Source: a virus. From it: a stretch of DNA of 46,152 nucleotides. Shown here piece after piece: positions 41,388 through 46,152 of the stretch (position 1 is the stretch's first letter; each line of letters starts with the position of its first letter). The stretch is from positions 1-46,152 of IMG/VR virus record IMGVR_UViG_3300017714_000022; one strand, 5' to 3'. The notes beneath the pieces are model-generated. The model worked only from the letters and a program-made list of their open reading frames with translations, was not told the DNA's origin and ran no database searches. The position numbers and the translations under genes are program-made.

Positions 41388-41830
41388 GAATACCTAAAAA
41401 ACCAAGTGGAAGACGAGCACTACCTTTTTATTGGTGGAGGCGTTTTAGAACACATAAATCATTACCATATAAATCACCACTAATTAATAAAATTAGAAAT
41501 GGTGATTTTGAATGTTCTCCTTTTTTTGAACAAGCTAAATGGGAATTACATTGGATGAAAGAAGAACAAGAAGAATTTATTAGTAGTTATCAAGGTAAAG
41601 ATTATGAACTCGATAATCTATATACAGAAATTGAAATTAGAGCAAGAAAACGTTATAATAAATTATATGAAGATGGGATGAAAGATGAATTTGATAGAAT
41701 GGATAGATTAGTAAATGGTTTAAGTAAATATTTTAAAATTAAAAAGGATAATATTAAAAATATAATGGAAAAATTTGATGGTACTACTGAAGAACTTTTT
41801 CTTTTTATGCAGAAAAATTTGGTTTCCTGA
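41384..41830 (+). CDS. Unknown helical protein in the ligase unit
   Basis: At 148 residues it has a very basic, aromatic N terminus (MRIPKKPSGRRALPFYWWRRFR) and a helical, acidic middle with EQEEFISSYQGKDYELD. It ends in a helix with TTEELFLFMQKNL. No family is recognised. The basic start suggests nucleic-acid or membrane contact. The -33 box of the next promoter lies within its last codons. Confidence 0.65.
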   Translation: MRIPKKPSGRRALPFYWWRRFRTHKSLPYKSPLINKIRNGDFECSPFFEQAKWELHWMKEEQEEFISSYQGKDYELDNLYTEIEIRARKRYNKLYEDGMKDEFDRMDRLVNGLSKYFKIKKDNIKNIMEKFDGTTEELFLFMQKNLVS

Positions 41831-41849
41831 GATATCTTTCGTATATTTA
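41818..41849 (+). promoter_or_regulatory. Host-like promoter
   Basis: TTTG at 41818-41821 and TATATTTA at 41842-41849 are spaced 20 bp, with CCTGAGATATCTTTCG in the spacer. The -33 box overlaps the end of the upstream gene. The leader ends in AAATAAAAGTTATG. Confidence 0.8.
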
Positions 41850-41871
41850 CGTATATTAAAAAATAAAAGTT

Positions 41872-42063
41872 ATGAGACTACAATTAGAAATTTTAGCAAA
41901 ATGGTTAAAAGACCATAAAGAAAGTTGGGATGAAAGAGATGGTGTCCTAGAATCAGCAATTAAACGTAGTAAAGAAGATACTATGTTTCAAATAGGTGAT
42001 TTACTAGATGAAATCCTACAAATGGATCCTGATCAAATTGATGACGAAAGACGAGACAAATGA
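41872..42063 (+). CDS. 63-residue acidic helical protein, unknown
   Basis: It begins MRLQLEILAKWLKDHKESWDERD and ends in an acidic tail (DPDQIDDERRDK). It overlaps the UV endonuclease start by four bases (ATGA), so the two are coupled, and it is the first gene of its unit. It may be a small regulator or simply an accessory; nothing more can be read. Confidence 0.65.
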   Translation: MRLQLEILAKWLKDHKESWDERDGVLESAIKRSKEDTMFQIGDLLDEILQMDPDQIDDERRDK

Positions 42064-42956
42064 ATTTAGGATACGCTTGCATTAATACGGATTTAAAAAG
42101 TAAAGGTATATTTACAAATAGAACAATGCGTAGAAAAACGTTTGATTCTAAAGGTTTAGATTATGTTTCTGACTTATCACTTCAAAATGTAAAAGATCTT
42201 AAAACACATATTCTTTGGAATAATGAATTTAAAATTAAATTATTTAGATTATCATCTCAAATATTCCCTTGGATGGAGGAATACAATTGGGAGGATCTAA
42301 AAGATTGGGAGGAAATTAAATCATTAATGTTAGAATGTGGTAACATAGCTACTGAATCAGGACAAAGACTTACTATGCATCCTGGCCCTTATCATTGTTT
42401 AGCTTCTCCAAATCCTAAAGTTGTTAAAAGAACAGTTATTGGACTTGATAAACATGCTGAACAATTTGATATGATGGGATTTACACCCAGTCATTATAAT
42501 AAAATTAATATTCATGTGGGTGGGGCTTATGGGGATAAAGAAGGAGCATTAGAAAGGTTTTGTAAGAATTTTGAATTATTGGGTGATAGTACTAAAAAAA
42601 GATTAGTAGTAGAAAATGATGATAGCCCAAACGAATATTCAGTGGCTGATTTATTTGATTTTGTTTACTTAAAAATCAAAACCCCAATTACATTTGATTA
42701 TTTCCACCACAAGTTTAATACTGGTGGTTTAACTGAAAAACAGGCATTAGAAACTGCTTCTATTACATGGCCTAAAGGTATAACTCAATGTTGTCACTAT
42801 TCAGAAAGTCGTAGAAAAGAAAAATTAGATGAGTCAATTCGTCCTCAAGCTCATTCTGATTTAATTTATGAAAAAATACAAACATATGGTCTTGAACCAG
42901 ATATTGTAATTGAGGCAAAATTAAAAGAACAATCAATTTTTAAAAGAGTAATATAA
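42060..42956 (+). CDS. uvdE: UV-damage endonuclease, UvdE/UvsE family
   Basis: At 298 residues, the TIM-barrel UvdE signatures are visible: NLGYACINTDLK at the start, RLSSQIFPW, LTMHPGPYHCLASPNP, NIHVGGAYGDKEGALERF, VVENDD and FDYFHHKF, with the His, Glu and Asp residues that hold the metals in this family. It nicks 5' of pyrimidine dimers and other lesions, starting repair without photolyase. This fits a phage living in sunlit surface water. The product should cooperate with the phage 5' nuclease and ligase. Confidence 0.9.
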   Translation: MNLGYACINTDLKSKGIFTNRTMRRKTFDSKGLDYVSDLSLQNVKDLKTHILWNNEFKIKLFRLSSQIFPWMEEYNWEDLKDWEEIKSLMLECGNIATESGQRLTMHPGPYHCLASPNPKVVKRTVIGLDKHAEQFDMMGFTPSHYNKINIHVGGAYGDKEGALERFCKNFELLGDSTKKRLVVENDDSPNEYSVADLFDFVYLKIKTPITFDYFHHKFNTGGLTEKQALETASITWPKGITQCCHYSESRRKEKLDESIRPQAHSDLIYEKIQTYGLEPDIVIEAKLKEQSIFKRVI

Positions 42957-43153
42957 TGGCAAAATTAACAAGAACAGTAAATTACTGTAATTACTTATGG
43001 GAAGAATATGTGTTAACAGATGAACTATTAGCAAAGTGGAAAACAGGTGATGAAGATATCCAACAAGAAATCATAGATGATGCAGATTGGGACCTAGTAA
43101 GAGATAAACCAATTGATGATTACGGAGACGTAGAATTCGTAGAAGAAGACTAA
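42956..43153 (+). CDS. 65-residue acidic protein, unknown
   Basis: It shares its A with the preceding TAA (TAATG). The protein begins MAKLTRTVNYCNYLWEEYVLT and becomes strongly acidic (IDDYGDVEFVEED). The next small gene starts on the last base of its stop. No function is recognised; tight coupling supports expression. Confidence 0.6.
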   Translation: MAKLTRTVNYCNYLWEEYVLTDELLAKWKTGDEDIQQEIIDDADWDLVRDKPIDDYGDVEFVEED

Positions 43154-43296
43154 TGGTAGAATTTTTAAGACACGCACTTGGGTTTTGTGGTGAACATTGG
43201 CACCCAAATATTTGGACTATTCTTTTAGGTGGGCTTGGTTTACAACAATCTTTTTTGTATATTAAATATAAAATAAAGGAATATGCCAAAAACTAG
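43153..43296 (+). CDS. 47-residue small membrane protein
   Basis: ATG at 43153 overlaps the upstream TAA; the TAG is at 43294-43296, 14 bases inside the next gene. The sequence MVEFLRHALGFCGEHWHPNIW contains a Cys and two closely spaced His (H16-W-H type pattern), then a hydrophobic stretch TILLGGLGLQQSFLYI. Its 3' half overlaps a promoter on the same strand. Similar 'LG-CGE-H-N' mini proteins occur in phages, but no role is known. Confidence 0.55.
   Translation: MVEFLRHALGFCGEHWHPNIWTILLGGLGLQQSFLYIKYKIKEYAKN
43234..43265 (+). promoter_or_regulatory. Host-like promoter for the deazaguanine cluster
   Basis: CTTG at 43234-43237 and TATATTAA at 43258-43265 are separated by 20 bp, inside the 3' part of the upstream mini gene. 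It lies 18 nt before the ATG at 43283. Confidence 0.65.
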
Positions 43297-44074
43297 TCAC
43301 GAATTACCTGTAAATATGCTTTCTAGAAGTTATGATATTAATGACTATGAGTATTGTTTACCTCATTTATTAGATGAAAATGAAATGTATAAAAATCATT
43401 TTTATAAAGCTAAAAAAGATGGTAGATATATCATAATGGATAATTCTCTTCATGAATTAGGTGTAGCATATGATTCTGATAGGTTAATGTATTGGATTAA
43501 TGAATTAAAACCTAATGAATTTATAGTACCTGATGTTTGGCAAGACCAAACAGCAACATTAGTTAATGCTAAAAAATGGATGTCTATAGAATTACCAGAA
43601 GGAGTAACTAAAGTAGCAGTTGTTCAAGCACAAAATTATCATGAAGCATTTCAATGTTATAATATATTAAAAATACAAGGTTATAAAAAAATAGCATTTA
43701 GTTATGGTGCAGATTGGTATGCTAAAGAATTTCCTCATCCTAATCCGTTAGTTGGTAAAATGATGGGTCGTATAATGACTATATCTAAGATGTATAAAAG
43801 TAATTTAATAGAAAAAAGTGATAGAGTACATTTATTAGGATGTGCTTTACCTCAAGAATTTGCTTATTATAATGATTTTCCTTTTATTGAATCAATTGAT
43901 ACTTCTAATCCTATTATACATGGTTTAGAAGGGGTTAAATATAGTTCTAATGGGTTATACACTAAATCATCAACTAAGATTGATAAATTAGGATTAATAC
44001 CCCTAAGCCAAGAAACATTATATAATATTAATCACAATTTAACACAATTTAAAAAATTTAAAGAATGTCAATAA
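43283..44074 (+). CDS. dpdA: DpdA-like DNA 7-deazaguanine transglycosylase (phage TGT relative)
   Basis: At 263 residues it looks like the short phage DpdA branch of the tRNA-guanine transglycosylase barrel: YIIMDNSLHELG (Asp53), EFIVPDVWQD (Asp84), KIAFSYGADW, RVHLLGCALPQEF and FIESIDTSNPIIHG (Asp206). The CxCxxC-type zinc site of bacterial TGT is absent. DpdA enzymes exchange guanine in DNA for preQ0 or a relative. The gene overlaps QueC by 10 bases and precedes a QueD-like gene, so the base precursor and its insertion are encoded together. A tRNA-acting enzyme is less likely given this context and the missing zinc site. Confidence 0.75.
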   Translation: MPKTSHELPVNMLSRSYDINDYEYCLPHLLDENEMYKNHFYKAKKDGRYIIMDNSLHELGVAYDSDRLMYWINELKPNEFIVPDVWQDQTATLVNAKKWMSIELPEGVTKVAVVQAQNYHEAFQCYNILKIQGYKKIAFSYGADWYAKEFPHPNPLVGKMMGRIMTISKMYKSNLIEKSDRVHLLGCALPQEFAYYNDFPFIESIDTSNPIIHGLEGVKYSSNGLYTKSSTKIDKLGLIPLSQETLYNINHNLTQFKKFKECQ

Positions 44075-44853
44075 ATAAAAAACAAGCAGTATTATCGTTA
44101 TCAGGTGGAATGGATTCAAGTACAGTACTATTACATTTGTTAGCAAAAGGTTATAAAGTAACAGCAGTTGGTTTTGATTATGGTCAAAAACATGATATTG
44201 AATTAGAAAGAGCAAAAGAATTAGTTAAATATTTAAATATAAATAATCAAACAGTAAGTTTTCAAATAATTAAATTAGATGGTTTAGTAGATTTATTAAA
44301 CTCAAATTTAGTTAAAGGTGGAAATGATGTCCCAGAAGGACATTATGAAGAAGATAACATGAAAGATACAGTTGTACCTAATAGAAATAAGATGTTTTCA
44401 TCTATTATTCAAGCTGTGGCATTATCAATCGCTCAAGAAAAAGGAGGAGAGGTTAGAATAGCAATGGGAATACATGCAGGAGATCATGCAATTTATCCTG
44501 ACTGTAGACAAGAATTTAGAGATGCAGATTATGAAGCATTTAAACAAGGTAATTGGGGAGCAGATAAAGTAAATTATTATACACCTTATTTAAATGGTGA
44601 CAAATTTGATATTTTAAAAGATGGTGAAGTATGTTGTAAAATATTAAAATTAGATTTTGATGAAGTTTACAAAAGAACAAATACATCATATAAACCAGAT
44701 GCTGAAGGTAGATCAGATTACAAGTCAGCTTCATCAGTAGAAAGAATTGAAGCATTTATTAAATTAGGAAGAAAAGATCCAGTTAATTACATTGATGGGT
44801 GGGAAGTAGCAAAAAAACACGTTGAACAATTATTAGCTGAACATTCAGCTTAA
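44065..44853 (+). CDS. queC: QueC-like 7-cyano-7-deazaguanine (preQ0) synthase
   Basis: At 262 residues it has the PP-loop SGGMDSST (13-20), GFDYGQKHDIEL, VPNRNKMFSS and AMGIHAGDHAIYPDCRQEF, the typical QueC core. QueC uses ATP and ammonia to turn 7-carboxy-7-deazaguanine into preQ0. The C-terminal zinc region is altered: where QueC normally has SCY and CGxCxxC, this protein reads TSYKPDAEGRSDYKSASSVER, with Ser, Tyr or Lys in place of every Cys. A CC pair at 190-191 lies elsewhere. The core looks active, but the metal site is lost or moved. The tRNA-Gln gene begins 6 bases after its stop codon. Confidence 0.88.
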   Translation: MSINKKQAVLSLSGGMDSSTVLLHLLAKGYKVTAVGFDYGQKHDIELERAKELVKYLNINNQTVSFQIIKLDGLVDLLNSNLVKGGNDVPEGHYEEDNMKDTVVPNRNKMFSSIIQAVALSIAQEKGGEVRIAMGIHAGDHAIYPDCRQEFRDADYEAFKQGNWGADKVNYYTPYLNGDKFDILKDGEVCCKILKLDFDEVYKRTNTSYKPDAEGRSDYKSASSVERIEAFIKLGRKDPVNYIDGWEVAKKHVEQLLAEHSA

Positions 44854-44859
44854 CATAAA

Positions 44860-44932
44860 TGTCCTGTGGTGTAACTGGCAACACGTCTGTTTTTGGTGCA
44901 GAAGAGTCTAGGTTCGATCCCTAGCGGGACAA
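44860..44932 (+). tRNA. tRNA-Gln (anticodon UUG)
   Basis: A full cloverleaf can be drawn: 7-bp acceptor TGTCCTG/CGGGACA, D stem GTGT/ACAC, anticodon stem TCTGT/GCAGA with loop TTTTGGT (anticodon TTG), a 5-nt variable region, T stem CTAGG/CCTAG with loop TTCGATC, and discriminator A. CCA is not encoded. It reads CAA, the dominant Gln codon of this AT-rich genome. Queuosine is placed only at GUN anticodons, so this tRNA is not a substrate of the neighbouring enzymes. Confidence 0.92.
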
Positions 44933-44947
44933 CTAAAAATAAAAAAA

Positions 44948-45107
44948 AATGTTTGAAATAAAAAATAAAGTAACAATTAATGAATTAGATAGTATAGTAA
45001 ATGTACTACAAAATATAGATGCAACTTTAAATGCTCTTGTATTGGTAAGTATTGTATTTGTAACATGGAAAATAATAAGATATATAGTATCTGATTTTAT
45101 AAAATAA
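44948..45107 (+). pseudogene. Small membrane-protein gene with apparent frameshift
   Basis: From ATG 44948 the frame reads MFEIKNKVTINELDSIV, then turns into an unlikely Cys-rich sequence. The other frame, from 45000 to TAA 45105-45107, reads NVLQNIDATLNALVLV and a clear membrane helix, but has no start and follows a stop. Removing one A from the AAAA at 44998-45001 would join them into a sensible 52-residue single-pass protein. So this is a broken gene, a read error, or a recoded gene. Confidence 0.5.
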
Positions 45108-45116
45108 ATAAATAAA

Positions 45117-45302
45117 ATGGAAAAAAAAGAAATGAAATCAAAAATAGATAAATTACCTGATCCAAAGCTTCATCAACAGATTAGTTTTGTAAAATCTGGC
45201 ATTAGAATAATAGGTTACGCAGCTATTCTTTTTAGTTTGGGTTGGGCAGTTACTTTTCTTATCTTAAGTGAAGTAATAGGTATAATAGAAGAACTAGTAT
45301 AA
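45117..45302 (+). CDS. Small single-pass membrane protein
   Basis: At 61 residues it has a charged N terminus (MEKKEMKSKIDKLPDPK) and a membrane helix IIGYAAILFSLGWAVTFLIL near residues 31-50, ending in an acidic short tail. It follows the frameshifted membrane gene by 9 bases, so the two may have been a pair. No function is recognised. Confidence 0.6.
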   Translation: MEKKEMKSKIDKLPDPKLHQQISFVKSGIRIIGYAAILFSLGWAVTFLILSEVIGIIEELV

Positions 45303-45318
45303 ATTAAAAACAAAAATT

Positions 45319-45579
45319 ATGAATAAAGGAATATTATTTTTTAATGCACCTTGGTGTCAACCATGTCAGGTATTAAAACCCGTAATAGAACAAATAGGTA
45401 GAGATGGTATTAATGTAAAAAGTATCAATACCGAGTATGATGCTTCAAATACAGAAAAATATCAAGTTAAAAGCATTCCACTTTTAGTATTAACTGATTT
45501 AAATGGGAACGAAATTAAAAGAACTCAAGCTGGGGGATGGACTAAAGAACAAGTATTGACTTGGTTTCATAATGGGTAA
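45319..45579 (+). CDS. Thioredoxin/glutaredoxin-like protein
   Basis: At 86 residues it has APWCQPCQVLKP with redox Cys13 and Cys16, the cis-Pro motif VKSIPLLVLTDLNG, and a final GGWTKEQVLTWF helix. It is shorter than host thioredoxin (about 105), which is common for phage versions. It probably reduces the C-terminal dithiol of the class II ribonucleotide reductase at 25961. It overlaps the QueD-like gene by 8 bases. Confidence 0.88.
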   Translation: MNKGILFFNAPWCQPCQVLKPVIEQIGRDGINVKSINTEYDASNTEKYQVKSIPLLVLTDLNGNEIKRTQAGGWTKEQVLTWFHNG

Positions 45580-46060
45580 ATTTCAATCAAGTAAAGTATT
45601 TGACGGGTTTAGCACAGTATTTCGTCAATGGAAAGCAGAAGATACACATTGTAGATTTTTACATGGTTATGGTATTTCATTTAAAATTTATTTTGAAGGT
45701 GAATTAGATCATAGAAATTGGGTTTGGGATTTTGGTGGTATGAAACGAGCTAAAACTCAAATTAATGGTAAATCACCCAAAGAATGGATGGATTATATGT
45801 TTGATCATACGGTAATAATTGCTGAAGATGATCCATTATTACATGAATTTAAAATGTTAGATAATCTTCCTAACTTAGGAAACAATAATAAAGGTGGTCT
45901 GCAATTAAGAATAATCCCAGCTACTGGTGCAGAGAAATTTGCTCAATATATTTATAGTAATATAAATGAATTTGTAAAAACTGAAACTAACAATAGAGTT
46001 AGGGTTACTAAAGTTAAATTCATGGAACATGGAAAAAATGCCGCTTATTATAGCGAGTAA
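45572..46060 (+). CDS. queD: QueD-like 6-carboxy-tetrahydropterin synthase
   Basis: At 162 residues it belongs to the PTPS/QueD fold: THCRFLHGYG (Cys27, His31), NWVWDFGGMKRA, FDHTVIIAEDDPLL and a closing VKFMEHGKNAAYY. QueD converts dihydroneopterin triphosphate to 6-carboxy-tetrahydropterin, the second step toward preQ0. The usual CxxxHGH has Tyr33 in place of the second His, and the early zinc His (FxAxH) reads as Phe-rich TVFRQW, so the metal site is unusual. Other phage QueD-like proteins share this look, so it may be a subfamily trait rather than loss of function. Confidence 0.8.
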   Translation: MGKFQSSKVFDGFSTVFRQWKAEDTHCRFLHGYGISFKIYFEGELDHRNWVWDFGGMKRAKTQINGKSPKEWMDYMFDHTVIIAEDDPLLHEFKMLDNLPNLGNNNKGGLQLRIIPATGAEKFAQYIYSNINEFVKTETNNRVRVTKVKFMEHGKNAAYYSE

Positions 46061-46071
46061 ATAAGTTATTA

Positions 46072-46152
46072 GTGAATGAAAAACCACTTAAAAAAATTAA
46101 CAATATGCACAAACAATTAAAAAGGATAGAGGACTATAATAAAACTCTTCCA
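46072..46152 (+). CDS. Start of next gene (QueE candidate), cut by window end
   Basis: An open frame runs to the last base, from GTG 46072 or, more likely, ATG 46105 (MHKQLKRIEDYNKTLP). Only 16-27 residues are visible, not enough for a motif. Because dpdA, queC and queD precede it, the missing pathway enzyme QueE (7-carboxy-7-deazaguanine synthase) is a sensible guess; the visible part would be the short region before the radical-SAM core. Confidence 0.4.
   Translation, partial: MNEKPLKKINNMHKQLKRIEDYNKTLP

Noticed and set aside
43283-44074. Host-type tRNA-guanine transglycosylase (Tgt)
   Set aside because: Too short (263 against about 370 residues), lacks the zinc-binding Cys pattern, and sits with preQ0 synthesis genes in a phage; DpdA fits better.

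Overview
The window looks like part of the genome of a lytic, T4-like (contractile-tail) phage infecting a marine flavobacterium or close relative in the Bacteroidetes. The evidence is: a T4-type tail and neck set (gp14, gp15, gp18, gp19, gp26/51 and gp53 relatives); very AT-rich DNA with every recognised gene on the + strand; no Shine-Dalgarno sequences but A-rich start contexts; promoters that fit the Bacteroidetes pattern (TTTG, about 20 bp, TAnnTTTG-like); and a secreted protein with a type IX secretion (T9SS) C-terminal sorting domain, a system found only in Bacteroidetes. Nothing suggests integration: no integrase, no att site and no host gene.

Layout. 1-3307: the end of a collagen-like tail fibre with an S74 self-cleaving chaperone, a second surface or fibre-like protein, and a small methyltransferase. 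3344-19760: the late virion module, comprising neck (gp13-like?, gp14), tail terminator (gp15), sheath, tube, a gp26/51-type chaperone or hub protein with an apparent frameshifted extension, tape measure, tube-cap or baseplate proteins, gp53, and a 1142-residue hub carrying a predicted wall-degrading domain. 19793-27814: replication and nucleotide genes, namely a short family A DNA polymerase, gp32-like SSB, UvsX, a 5' nuclease, a DnaB/gp41 helicase and a B12-dependent ribonucleotide reductase. 27880-35892: a cell-envelope cassette with a mini AT-hook protein, a beta-barrel-like exported protein, a DUF5522-like mini protein, an exported thioredoxin-fold protein, a 1133-residue T9SS substrate with 21 Cys-rich repeats, a lipoprotein, a holin-like protein, a YkuD-like wall enzyme and a conserved membrane protein. 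35948-43296: many small unknown genes plus DNA ligase, a SWIM zinc-finger protein, a UV-damage endonuclease and a small outer-membrane-like protein. 43283-46152: a 7-deazaguanine (preQ0-type) DNA-modification cluster (DpdA-like transglycosylase, QueC, QueD, probably QueE running off the end) with a tRNA-Gln and a thioredoxin.

Regulation can be read directly. Eight host-like promoters (TTTG-N19/20-TATATTNN) sit in front of transcription units, most in the replication and accessory half, and several are paired with clear intrinsic terminators at 9323, 37971 and 38881. A second, almost invariant 16-nt motif, TATTTATAAYAAAATA, lies 5-30 nt upstream of sheath, tube, neck, tape-measure and three other genes, mostly without a -33 box; it is a candidate late-promoter or leader element. 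The working picture is host RNA polymerase reading the replication, modification and accessory operons, with a switch to the second motif for virion genes.

The strongest leads are the phage-borne T9SS substrate and its exported neighbours, the T-run frameshift in the tail chaperone gene, the modification cluster whose QueC has lost its zinc cysteines, the terminator and promoter that share the same bases after the tube gene, and the folded leader at 38052-38173. Function calls rest on motif recognition by eye; no searches were run.
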